DNA of 14,894 nucleotides, taken from positions 1 through 14,894 of the forward strand of contig DAOVGW010000005.1 in NCBI GenBank assembly GCA_030672225.1, read 5' to 3'. The DNA is from Dehalococcoidales bacterium (GTDB lineage Bacteria > Chloroflexota > Dehalococcoidia > Dehalococcoidales > ARS1013). Within the stretch, counting starts at the first letter, position 1, and the number at the start of each line of letters is the position of its first letter. Both the position numbers and the translations under genes were made by a program. Below, piece after piece: positions 1 to 6,052 of the stretch. The notes below the pieces were generated by a model. It ran no database searches, was not told the origin of the DNA, and saw only the letters and a list, made by a program, of their open reading frames with translations.

Positions 1-374
1 CAGATGACGGAGATACCCAGCTTCTGACACTCCCGGTGCATGGTCTGCCACACGAGCTCAAGTTGCTCTTTAGTCATCTCCATGGGCAGGTTTAAGTCTA
101 TGGCTAAGAAACGGGGCTCAAGGCCACAGGTGACGGCATCAGAGGTAAGGATGTGGATGGCAAACCAGGCCGCCCTCTCAAAGCCGTACTCAGGAACGAT
201 AAACACCGGGTCACAGGTAAAAGCCACCGCCTTACCCCCGATTTCGACTATCCCGTTATCTACTCCGTGCTGGGGCCCGACCAGTATCTTCTCATTCTCA
301 GCCCCCAGCCTGGGAAATATAAGTTCATGAAAGATCTCGGCCGAGATTTTACCAATTTCAGGGATTTCACTCAT
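1..374 (-). CDS. AIR synthase-related protein (PurM/HypE-like), N-terminal part, cut by the window edge
   Basis: I translated this by hand on the minus strand: it opens MSEIPEIGKISAEIF and stays open for 124 codons to the window edge, so the C-terminus is missing. The ATG at 374-372 has a GAGGAGG ribosome site about 9 nt upstream. Seen: the stretch LVGPQHGVDNGIVEIGG near residues 31-47, then FTCDP, then a segment resembling the ILTSDAVTCGLEPRFLAIDLNLP-type block of AIR-synthase-related proteins. The family shares the PurM N-terminal ATP-binding fold found in PurM, HypE, ThiL and SelD. The usual GDDAA metal motif is changed to GVDNG. HypE itself makes the thiocyanate group for [NiFe]-hydrogenase maturation, but this protein is closer to the uncharacterised AIR-synthase-related group, so substrate is unknown. 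It is the last visible gene of the tat operon, 58 bp after the zinc-finger gene. Confidence 0.8.
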   Translation of the reverse strand, partial: MSEIPEIGKISAEIFHELIFPRLGAENEKILVGPQHGVDNGIVEIGGKAVAFTCDPVFIVPEYGFERAAWFAIHILTSDAVTCGLEPRFLAIDLNLPMEMTKEQLELVWQTMHRECQKLGISVI

Positions 375-432
375 GATAGCTTAAGCCTCCTCATCAAGAT
401 ACGAAAGTAAGCAGGTCTCTCCGGGCTGGAGC

Positions 433-672
433 TTACCATTCGCTAGTTTCTTCGCCCATGGATTTTAGAAATATCCCGGGAATTTCGGGAACCTGGCTGG
501 CCACCCATCTTTGAAGGCAACTAAAGGAGCAAAAGCTATAACGGTCAACAGTTTCCAAACCTTTCATGTGGGAAACAACAAGCCAGCCGCTGAGGACATC
601 ACAAGGGAGCTCTTCCTGGCTGAATTCTACTTTCCTCCCGCAAGAATGACAGAGGCAACTCCTGTCTACCAT
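433..672 (-). CDS. small Cys-rich zinc-finger protein, hypothetical
   Basis: This 79-residue protein is not one I can name. It contains Cys6, Cys8, Cys11, Cys24, Cys48 and Cys52. The pairs C8-x2-C11 and C48-x3-C52 lie about 36 residues apart, and the second pair is set in FCSFSCLQRW, which resembles the FCS/TRASH/YHS type of treble-clef zinc finger. No membrane segment or signal peptide is visible. The ATG at 672-670 has a purine-rich AGGTGG about 8-10 nt upstream. The gene sits 153 bp after tatC and 58 bp before the AIR-synthase-like gene on the same strand, so it is probably co-transcribed with the latter. A metal-sensing, metal-delivery or protein-docking role would fit, but that is inference. 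The two spaced Cys pairs and good ribosome site argue that it is a real gene. Confidence 0.65.
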   Translation of the reverse strand: MVDRSCLCHSCGRKVEFSQEELPCDVLSGWLVVSHMKGLETVDRYSFCSFSCLQRWVASQVPEIPGIFLKSMGEETSEW

Positions 673-722
673 CTAAGCACCACCTGGTTTGAACTACACT
701 ATCATAATCACACCTGATAGCC

Positions 723-759
723 GCTCTTCTTGCCGTTGGTTAACTTTGTCATGAAGAGC
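723..759. repeat. inverted repeat in the gap downstream of tatC
   Basis: Two 7-bp arms, GCTCTTC at 723-729 and GAAGAGC at 753-759, flank a 23-nt loop. There is no T-run after either arm, so it is a weak candidate for an intrinsic terminator or mRNA-processing hairpin between tatC and the zinc-finger gene. A TTCTTAAGAA palindrome lies nearby at 813-822. I see no gene in the 153-bp gap 673-825. Confidence 0.3.
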
Positions 760-825
760 TTACGATTTCAATATTAGCTGTTAAATGTATGCCGTGTCAA
801 TCCTACCCAAGATTCTTAAGAAGAC

Positions 826-1587
826 TTAAACTTCAGCTGGAGGCGGTTCGGGCTTCTTCTTATAAACAAGTTTAGCCAGCCAGATACTCAGCTCTAGTAG
901 AATAATTAGCGGCAGGGCAATAATGGTCTGATTAATCGGGTCAAAGGTGGGGGTGATAAGAGCCGCTATTACAAAGGCTAACACTATCCACAGCTTCCGT
1001 CGGGCAGCCAGCCACTTCGGTGTCACCAGACCCATTCTGGCTAGAAACATTATTATTATCGGCGTTTCAAACATGAGGCCAACCCCTACCATCAGTCTGG
1101 TCACGATGTTAATATAACTACTAATCGTAGGCTCAATGTTCACCCACTCACTACCAAAAGTAGCAAAGAACCCCATCGCCCGCGGCAGGGCAACGAAGTA
1201 GGCAAAAGCAACCCCGACAAAGAACATTGCTGTTACTGCCGGCAGTATCCAGTAGATATATCTCTTTTCTTTGGCAGTAAGTGCCGGGGAAACAAAGGCG
1301 AAAAGCTGATAGACGAGGTATGGCATGGCAACAACAATGCCGGCGGTGAGACATACTCTAAAGAAGATGCTGAGCGGCTCCATTACTGTTATCGTCTGGA
1401 GCTCGAGGCCTGATGGAGCCGGCGCAAGCAAAAACTCAAAAATCTGGTTATAGAATATGAAGGCAAAGGCGGTAGTAACAATTACGGCGGCTACACTCTT
1501 GAAGAGACGGTTCCGCATTTCAACCAGATGCTCCATGATGGGCATCTTTTCGGTTGTCGCTTCACGGCTAGTAGTTTCGGCTGGCAC
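826..1587 (-). CDS. tatC: Sec-independent protein translocase subunit TatC
   Basis: TatC is the polytopic receptor of the twin-arginine translocase in the cytoplasmic membrane; with TatB it binds twin-arginine signal peptides and recruits TatA to export folded, often cofactor-containing proteins. At 253 residues it has normal length. Seen: the N-terminal MEHLVEMRNRL motif at about 18-28 (the conserved HLxELRxR element), MEPLSIFF at 69-76, the loop FVSPALTAKEKRY at 98-110, FETP at 173-176 holding the conserved Glu, and ITPTFDPINQ at 211-220, with six hydrophobic segments between them. The C-terminus is a Lys/Pro-rich tail. The start is GTG at 1587-1585 with GGAG about 7 nt upstream; the gene follows tatB by only 14 bp. 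An internal Met at residue 15 is an alternative start that keeps all motifs. Confidence 0.96.
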   Translation of the reverse strand: MPAETTSREATTEKMPIMEHLVEMRNRLFKSVAAVIVTTAFAFIFYNQIFEFLLAPAPSGLELQTITVMEPLSIFFRVCLTAGIVVAMPYLVYQLFAFVSPALTAKEKRYIYWILPAVTAMFFVGVAFAYFVALPRAMGFFATFGSEWVNIEPTISSYINIVTRLMVGVGLMFETPIIIMFLARMGLVTPKWLAARRKLWIVLAFVIAALITPTFDPINQTIIALPLIILLELSIWLAKLVYKKKPEPPPAEV

Positions 1588-1601
1588 CTCAAACTCCTAG
1601 G

Positions 1602-2111
1602 CTATTCATTGCTCCCAGACCCTGGTTCAGTATCTTTGGTCTTTGTTGGCTCTTTGACCTCTGCATCCACTATCTTTGTTACCTTGGCTAACTCTTCGGC
1701 TTCGGTATCTACCACCTTTTTTAACTCTTGGGCTTCCGTATCCAGTGTCTTTTTCAACTCATCCGCCTCAGCATCCAGCGCCTTCTCTACCTCTTCGGCT
1801 TTGGTATCTACCGCCTTTTTTAACGCTTTGGTATCCACTGTTTCGGCTAGCCCTTTGGTTCCTGTATCTATTGCCTTTTTTAACCCTTTGACGTCAGCAT
1901 CCAGTGGCCTGGTTACCTTTTTTAACTCTTCGGCTTCGGTATCTATAGCTTTTGTGAACTCCTTGGTAAAGTCCCTGGTTATTTTCCTAAAGCTACGGTA
2001 TATTCTCCCTATCTTGCGGGCAATCTCTGGTAGCCTTTGTGGCCCAACTACCAATAGGGCAACAATAAGGACAATTATTATTTCCTGAAAACCAATATCA
2101 AAGAAACCCAT
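1602..2111 (-). CDS. tatB: Sec-independent protein translocase subunit TatB with a repetitive C-terminal helix
   Basis: TatB forms the signal-peptide-binding complex with TatC. The first 45 residues fit TatB better than TatA: MGFFDIGFQEIIIVLIVALL followed by GPQRLPE, with the conserved Glu at residue 10, the GP hinge at 23-24, and an amphipathic helix to about residue 50. From about residue 55 to 162 the protein is built of imperfect 11-residue repeats of the type AxDTEAEELKK, very rich in Asp, Glu, Lys, Thr and Ala, ending in a short GSGSNE tail. Total length is 169, similar to proteobacterial TatB, but the repeat design is not typical. The ATG at 2111-2109 is preceded by GAGGGCTAGGG. tatC starts 14 bp downstream, so the two are very likely translated from one message. 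TatA function cannot be excluded, since many Gram-positive-type systems use bifunctional TatA. Confidence 0.88.
   Translation of the reverse strand: MGFFDIGFQEIIIVLIVALLVVGPQRLPEIARKIGRIYRSFRKITRDFTKEFTKAIDTEAEELKKVTRPLDADVKGLKKAIDTGTKGLAETVDTKALKKAVDTKAEEVEKALDAEADELKKTLDTEAQELKKVVDTEAEELAKVTKIVDAEVKEPTKTKDTEPGSGSNE
1626..1949 (-). repeat. hendecad (11-residue, 33-bp) repeat array inside tatB
   Basis: Codons for residues 55-162 of TatB fall into nine units of 11 residues plus a partial tenth: starts at residues 55, 69, 80, 91, 100, 111, 122, 133, 147 and 158. The fourth unit is two residues short, and a three-residue insert (VTR or VTK) follows the first and the eighth unit. The consensus is [AT][VIL]DTEAEELKK. 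At DNA level an exact 23-bp match joins 1689-1711 and 1923-1945, so part of the array spread by recent duplication. Confidence 0.85.
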
Positions 2112-2225
2112 TACCCTAGCCCTCTACTAATAACCAAAGATTAGATACGCCACAACTTGGCTCGTCCCGGCAGTATTTGGCTCTCGGTTTGCCTCCATCT
2201 GTTTTGCGGCAACCCTCTCCAGAGT

Positions 2226-2438
2226 TCAGTCCTCTATCTTCCTAATCACCTTCTTTTTGCTTCTTCCGGTTGTCTTCGTCTCTTCTTCCTCGCCCTTCTC
2301 TCCACTCTTTCCCCTGCGGAGGAAGCGTATTCCCTTGCCAATAACCTCACCAACCTGCGGCAGTTTGCCAGCACCAAAGATGATAAAGAAGATGGCCAGT
2401 ATGAGGATAACCTCCACCACTCCTAGTCCAAATGGCAT
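2226..2438 (-). CDS. tatA: TatA/E-family twin-arginine translocase subunit (second copy)
   Basis: A 70-residue TatA-type protein: short periplasmic N-terminus, a single hydrophobic helix at about 5-21, the FGAGKLPQVGE hinge at 21-31 (the family FGxxKLPE motif), an amphipathic helix IGKGIRFLRR, then a charged KSGEKGEEEETK tail ending in basic residues. TatA oligomerises to permit passage of folded substrates recruited by TatBC. The ATG at 2438-2436 has a GGGGGGA ribosome site just upstream. It lies between tatA1 and tatB and is a paralogue of tatA1; the hinge-coding DNA of the two genes shares an exact 26-bp block. The gap to tatB is 114 bp with no gene visible in it. Confidence 0.93.
   Translation of the reverse strand: MPFGLGVVEVILILAIFFIIFGAGKLPQVGEVIGKGIRFLRRGKSGEKGEEEETKTTGRSKKKVIRKIED
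2345..2370. repeat. 26-bp direct repeat shared by the two tatA genes (copy 1)
   Basis: These 26 bp are identical to 2809-2834. Both copies encode the GKLPQVGE hinge of a TatA paralogue, and similarity continues imperfectly on both sides. Identity without any silent change suggests tandem duplication followed by recent divergence, or gene conversion. Confidence 0.9.
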
Positions 2439-2680
2439 AATTCCCCCCGTCTTTTCTCCATAGGCTACCCATCATGGCAACCGCGTAAAGCATAACCCCC
2501 CTAAAGAAATTCCCCTTCCCCTTGATAAGAGGAAAGGGCATCGGGCTCAAAGTAGCTCCCCCCGGGATTAAAGCTAATGCTTAAAAACCTCCCCTCAAAA
2601 GGAATATAGCCAAAAAACCACAAAGGGGTATTTATAATCCTAAAGCTGTATAATAGCTTAAACTTCTTCTCTGGCTCTTC

Positions 2681-2899
2681 CTATGCTTTTGCCTCGGTTA
2701 CCTTCTTGGTAGTCTTCTTTTTAGCCTTCTTTTTAGCCTTGGTCTCTTTCTCCTCTTCACCTTCGCCACTCGTCCCCCTCTTAAAGGCGCGTATCCCCTT
2801 GCCAAAAGCCTCACCAACCTGCGGCAGTTTGCCAACTCCGAAGACAATGAGGATAATCACTAAGATGAGCCCAATCTCCAACGGCCCCGGTCTTAACAT
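2681..2899 (-). CDS. tatA: TatA/E-family twin-arginine translocase subunit (first gene of the operon)
   Basis: A 72-residue TatA: MLRPGPLEIGLILVII, hydrophobic helix at about 6-21, FGVGKLPQVGE hinge, amphipathic FGKGIRAFKR, then a GEGEEEKETK stretch and an extremely Lys-rich tail (KKKAKKKTTKK). The reading frame is open up to an ATG at 2959, but the start at 2899-2897 is preferred: it has AAGGGGGGTG about 10 nt upstream and places the helix directly at the N-terminus as in all TatA proteins. It is the first gene after the promoter at 3019-3047, with a leader of roughly 110 nt. A 242-bp gap without a convincing ORF separates it from the second tatA. Confidence 0.92.
   Translation of the reverse strand: MLRPGPLEIGLILVIILIVFGVGKLPQVGEAFGKGIRAFKRGTSGEGEEEKETKAKKKAKKKTTKKVTEAKA
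2809..2834. repeat. 26-bp direct repeat shared by the two tatA genes (copy 2)
   Basis: Identical to 2345-2370; see that entry. It encodes the hinge of the promoter-proximal TatA. Confidence 0.9.
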
Positions 2900-3018
2900 G
2901 TTATTTACACCCCCCCTTACTTTAGTGGCTAGCTGCAAGTTGCCAGAACATAGCCTCATCCCCTAAAGTCACTTTTACCAAGCTGAGGCCTTGACCTGGC
3001 TAGTCCTACTACGAATTA

Positions 3019-3047
3019 ATCATACACAATCAGGAATTTGTTGTCAA
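3019..3047 (-). promoter_or_regulatory. promoter of the tat operon
   Basis: On the minus strand TTGACA (3047-3042) is followed after exactly 17 nt by TATGAT (3024-3019): a perfect -35 box and a -10 box with one mismatch. Transcription should start near 3012, giving a leader of about 110 nt before tatA1. The leader contains a 6-bp inverted repeat (2953-2958 with 2984-2989). The site lies back to back with the folP promoter candidate. Confidence 0.75.
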
Positions 3048-3075
3048 TACAGATATCATATTCAGGCGGTGATAC

Positions 3076-3105
3076 TTGATAAGTAATGAACAAGCGATGT
3101 AATAT
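3076..3105 (+). promoter_or_regulatory. candidate promoter of the folate operon
   Basis: TTGATA (3076-3081, one mismatch to TTGACA), 18-nt spacer, TAATAT (3100-3105, two mismatches). The folP start is about 40 nt further on. A short inverted repeat TATCA/TGATA (3054-3058 and 3070-3074) lies just upstream between this and the tat promoter and could be an operator; that is speculative. Confidence 0.35.
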
Positions 3106-3153
3106 GAGAGAAATCTGACAAGGAAGCGGTAACAACCCTGGAGGAAGTACCAG

Positions 3154-4002
3154 TTGCAGAACAACAACTCACCGTTAGCTACCACCCGCTGTGGGAATAC
3201 TGAGTTTCGGTGGGGAGAGCGCACCTATATCATGGGCGTCCTAAACCTCAGCCCTGACTCCTTCTCTGGAGACGGACTGAGTGATATTAAGGCAGTAGAG
3301 GCACAGGCAAGACGCTTTATAAGCGACGGGGCCGATATTATAGACATTGGGGGTGAGTCCACTCGCCCTGACTCACAACCGATATCTACTGATGAGGAAC
3401 TCAAGCGGGTTATCCCGGCTATAGAAAGACTGACTGATGAATTATCAGTGCCGATAAGTATAGACACCTATAAATCAGCTGTTGCCAGCCGTGCCGTGGC
3501 CGCCGGCGCCAGAATGATAAATGATGTCTGGGGCCTAAAGCAAGAGCCAAAGCTAGCCCAGATAGCGGCTGAGGCCGGGGTGCCTATTATCCTAACCTCA
3601 AACCAACGAGATAAGCCTTGTAATGATATAATGCCCGAGGTTATTTTAAGCCTGAAGAGGAGTATCAGTCTGGCCAAGGAAGCCGGGGTGCCGGAGCAGA
3701 ATATAATTATTGACCCAGGCATCGGTTTTGGCAAGAGCCTGGAGCAAAACCTGGAGATTATCCGCTGCCTGTCCCAGCTTAAATCTCTGGGCAAGCCAAT
3801 TCTACTGGGAACTTCCCGCAAATCAGTGATTGGCCTGGTGCTGGATTTGCCCCCTTCCCAACGTTTAGAGGGAACGGCAGCCACGATAGCCATTGGCATT
3901 GCCAATGGGGCTGACATAGTCCGAGTCCACGATATCAGGGAGATGGTGCGAGTATGTCGCATGAGCGATGCCATTTTACGGAGAAAGCAAGATGAGCTCT
4001 GA
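3154..4002 (+). CDS. folP: dihydropteroate synthase
   Basis: FolP condenses 6-hydroxymethyl-7,8-dihydropterin diphosphate with p-aminobenzoate to give dihydropteroate in folate synthesis. The 282-residue TIM barrel carries the family marks in order: MGVLNLSPDSFSGDG (about 27-41; first signature), GADIIDIGGESTRP (59-72; second signature), SIDTYK, INDVWG, IIDPGIGFGKS, GTSRKSVIG (with the substrate-binding SRK) and VRVHDI near the C-terminus. The start codon is TTG at 3154, chosen because GGAGGAAG at 3140-3147 is at the right distance and no ATG in this frame precedes the first signature except the Met inside it. It is the first gene of a tight operon and overlaps folK by 11 bp. Confidence 0.96.
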   Translation: MQNNNSPLATTRCGNTEFRWGERTYIMGVLNLSPDSFSGDGLSDIKAVEAQARRFISDGADIIDIGGESTRPDSQPISTDEELKRVIPAIERLTDELSVPISIDTYKSAVASRAVAAGARMINDVWGLKQEPKLAQIAAEAGVPIILTSNQRDKPCNDIMPEVILSLKRSISLAKEAGVPEQNIIIDPGIGFGKSLEQNLEIIRCLSQLKSLGKPILLGTSRKSVIGLVLDLPPSQRLEGTAATIAIGIANGADIVRVHDIREMVRVCRMSDAILRRKQDEL

Positions 4003-4492
4003 AGCGGTAACGGCCTATCTTAGTCTTGGCTCAAACCTGGGAGACCGCCGGGAGAACCTGGACAAGGCGCTGGATTACCTGTCACAAAGGACGCGACTGG
4101 TAAAAGTCTCATCGGTATATGATACTGAAGCGGCGGGAAATGCCGAGCAGCCCCGCTTTCTCAACCTTGTTTGCCAACTTGCTACCAGGCTGGCACCGGC
4201 GGAGCTACTGATGCTGGCCAAGGGCATTGAGAGAAAACTAGGCCGGCAACCGGGCAAAGTTAACGCACCCCGCCCCATTGATATAGATATCCTTTTTTAT
4301 GGCAATGAGGTCGTTAACTCCCCTGAGCTGGTCATCCCCCACCCCAGACTGACCGAGAGAGCCTTTGTTCTTGTTCCCCTGGCCGAGATTGCCCCCGACC
4401 TGGTACATCCGGCAAGTGGCAAGACCGCAAAAGAACTGCTTGGAGAGCTAAAAAAAGGAGTACAGGGCGTACTTAAACTGGAAAACAACTAA
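3992..4492 (+). CDS. folK: 2-amino-4-hydroxy-6-hydroxymethyldihydropteridine pyrophosphokinase
   Basis: FolK (HPPK) transfers pyrophosphate from ATP to 6-hydroxymethyl-7,8-dihydropterin, supplying the substrate of FolP. Length 166 is typical. Seen: YLSLGSNLGDRRENL at the N-terminus, AEQPRFLN (pterin pocket), LGRQPGKVNAPRPIDIDILFYG holding the RxxDxD Mg/ATP motif, and IPHPRLTERAFVLVPLAEIAP. The frame extends upstream to an ATG at 3968, but the ATG at 3992 is preferred because GGAGAAA (3980-3986) sits at ribosome-binding distance and the protein then begins right before the first strand. It overlaps the folP stop by 11 bp, which implies translational coupling. Confidence 0.95.
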   Translation: MSSEAVTAYLSLGSNLGDRRENLDKALDYLSQRTRLVKVSSVYDTEAAGNAEQPRFLNLVCQLATRLAPAELLMLAKGIERKLGRQPGKVNAPRPIDIDILFYGNEVVNSPELVIPHPRLTERAFVLVPLAEIAPDLVHPASGKTAKELLGELKKGVQGVLKLENN

Positions 4493-4502
4493 AGGAGGCA
4501 AA

Positions 4503-4874
4503 GTGTACCAGGTCAGCGTAGAACAGCATTTTGATGCCGCCCATTCCTTAAGAGGTTACAAAGGTAAGTGTGAGGCACTTCACGGGCATCGCTTCCGGGT
4601 GGTGGTCAAGATCAAGGCTTCTGGGGTTAACGACATAGGTCTGGCCTATGACTTTACCGAGTTAAAACGGCATTTGGCAATTATTTTAAAGAGGTTTGAC
4701 CATAGCTGTCTCAATGATATAGCTCCGTTTGATAAGATAAACCCGTCCTCGGAGAACATCGCCCAAACCATCTATAATGAGCTAAAGCCCAAGCTAAAAG
4801 AAGCCCCGGTCTCCCTTGCCAGCGTTGAGGTCTGGGAATCACCAGATAGTGGCGTGGAGTATAGGGAGGGGTAA
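4503..4874 (+). CDS. queD: 6-pyruvoyl-tetrahydropterin synthase / 6-carboxytetrahydropterin synthase family (COG0720)
   Basis: COG0720 enzymes act on dihydroneopterin triphosphate: QueD makes 6-carboxytetrahydropterin for queuosine, while PTPS-III members make 6-hydroxymethyldihydropterin for folate. Seen in the 123 residues: Zn ligands His14 (FDAAH), His27 and His29 (LHGH), catalytic-position Cys23 in the C-x3-HGH motif, DFTELK at 50-55, DHSCLND at 66-72 with the active-site Asp-His pair, PSSENIAQ, and VEVWESPDSG with the pterin-binding Glu. Glu24 follows Cys23 directly. The start is GTG at 4503 behind an excellent AAAGGAGG (4491-4498). It lies 10 bp after folK, so it belongs to the folate operon; that context leaves it open whether the job is queuosine, folate or both. 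The symbol follows family convention only. Confidence 0.9.
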   Translation: MYQVSVEQHFDAAHSLRGYKGKCEALHGHRFRVVVKIKASGVNDIGLAYDFTELKRHLAIILKRFDHSCLNDIAPFDKINPSSENIAQTIYNELKPKLKEAPVSLASVEVWESPDSGVEYREG

Positions 4875-4904
4875 GCTTGGGCAGCAGTGTGAAGCAGCTT
4901 TGCA

Positions 4905-6008
4905 ATGGTAAAACCCGCGGAAATACCGTTTACTGAAGCCCTCGAAAGTGTCTTAGTAAATATATGGGGAGGCACAAAGTCCAATCTTGATGCTTCCTTG
5001 ATTAAAAAGACACGCAAGGCATTGGTGGAAATTCGAGGTGCTTACCGATTCAAAGGGGAGTTTCGCAAAAAATACCCCTCTACCATTCAGTACCGGCTGG
5101 CGAAAAATCGTGCTGGTTATCTCGCAGCATTCGGCCAGCGCCATGCCTATTTAACATATGCTCACTTGAAAAGGGTTGAGAGTAAGAACCCAGAATTAAT
5201 TCCGCAGCCACAGGAAACCAAGAGTGAGCTCGTCATTACTACTCTTGGCGCTGGAGCTGCTATTGAAACTTTTGGGATATGCTTCTTTTATAATGAGGAG
5301 TCACAAAAGTTGCGCAAGCTCCGCTTAAACCTTGTTGAAAAGGTTGATGCTTGGATACCCAACAGGCATACCGTATTTGACAAATTATTGAAGGGCACGT
5401 TTCGGAAACTAGATGTAATTCCGGTTGATATTGATTGCGACCTGACTAAGGACTGTATTCCAAAACTTGCCAACTACTATGATGCAATCGCAAAAAGTGA
5501 CATACTTTTAATATATAATGTCATGAATGAAATCACCACCATACATAGTAGTATGGTATGGCGGAACATTAAGTTTATTCTTAACAGCGTCGAGCAACCA
5601 CTTCTCATACTGTTAGCTGAGCCCTCCGCCCCAAATGCAAGCCCAAGAATAAATTGGCTAAAGACTCAGCTTGCTCAATGCACAGACGTAATACTTACTA
5701 GCGATGAGGAGGAGTTTTTCTTCGATTCTGGCCCCCTTCGAATTGAATTCGAAAACACAGGCATTGGCTTGAACGACAGACTATTTGGTCAAACTATGGA
5801 CGGTAGCAAACCTCAACTGAAAACCTCATTGAAAAGAACACATATGGCATGTAGAACCAAACCCCAATCTCCCATCTCTATAGAACAGGTACTGAAACAG
5901 CTTGCAATGTTGCAACTTAAGCGCGGCAAAAAAGGACGCTTTGTCAGACAATCTAAACAACAACAAACATTCTGGGACAAATATCCTGGTTGGGACAAGT
6001 TGCAGTAA
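4905..6008 (+). CDS. uncharacterised protein with Rsm22-like (class I methyltransferase) outline
   Basis: I do not firmly recognise this 367-residue protein. Its order of elements recalls Rsm22-family methyltransferases: a helical N-terminus ending in AGYLAAFGQRHAYLTY (70-85), then a likely AdoMet motif I ITTLGAGAAIE (111-121), strand LNLVEKVD (141-148), IDCDLT (176-181), SDILLIYNVMNEI (198-210; compare the family's VLNEL), LLILLAEPSAPN (233-244; compare LVEPGTP), and a basic C-terminal tail. Rsm22 proteins are linked to small ribosomal subunit maturation. The glycine motif here is weaker than usual. The ATG at 4905 is the only upstream start (an in-frame stop lies at 4890-4892) and has a poor ribosome site, 30 bp after queD. 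Codons are visibly richer in A and T than in all neighbours, suggesting transfer or relaxed selection. Function is inference. Confidence 0.75.
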   Translation: MVKPAEIPFTEALESVLVNIWGGTKSNLDASLIKKTRKALVEIRGAYRFKGEFRKKYPSTIQYRLAKNRAGYLAAFGQRHAYLTYAHLKRVESKNPELIPQPQETKSELVITTLGAGAAIETFGICFFYNEESQKLRKLRLNLVEKVDAWIPNRHTVFDKLLKGTFRKLDVIPVDIDCDLTKDCIPKLANYYDAIAKSDILLIYNVMNEITTIHSSMVWRNIKFILNSVEQPLLILLAEPSAPNASPRINWLKTQLAQCTDVILTSDEEEFFFDSGPLRIEFENTGIGLNDRLFGQTMDGSKPQLKTSLKRTHMACRTKPQSPISIEQVLKQLAMLQLKRGKKGRFVRQSKQQQTFWDKYPGWDKLQ

Positions 6009-6052
6009 ATGAAGCTCTAAGTTCTCTTAACCACATAATCATCCCCCCATAA

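Noticed and set aside
1528..2088. 186-residue plus-strand open frame rich in Ser, Ala and Phe
   Set aside because: It is antisense to tatC and tatB; its length and periodicity come from the 33-bp repeats of tatB. No ribosome site, and the opposite strand has unmistakable Tat motifs.
2347..2550. 67-residue minus-strand frame overlapping the second tatA
   Set aside because: Out of frame with tatA, low-complexity Gly/Tyr content and no ribosome site; looks like a chance frame.
2440..2680. Gap between the two tatA genes, searched for a riboswitch, small RNA or terminator
   Set aside because: Only weak inverted repeats (for example AAGCT/AGCTT at 2643-2659) and C-rich runs; nothing matches a known class or makes a convincing terminator.
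2157..2966. Plus-strand frames opposite the two tatA genes
   Set aside because: They mirror conserved TatA hinges on the minus strand, have no ribosome sites and match no family.
4858..4870. GGGAGGGG before the queD stop as a ribosome site for the 4905 gene
   Set aside because: It is more than 30 nt from the ATG at 4905, too far for ribosome binding.
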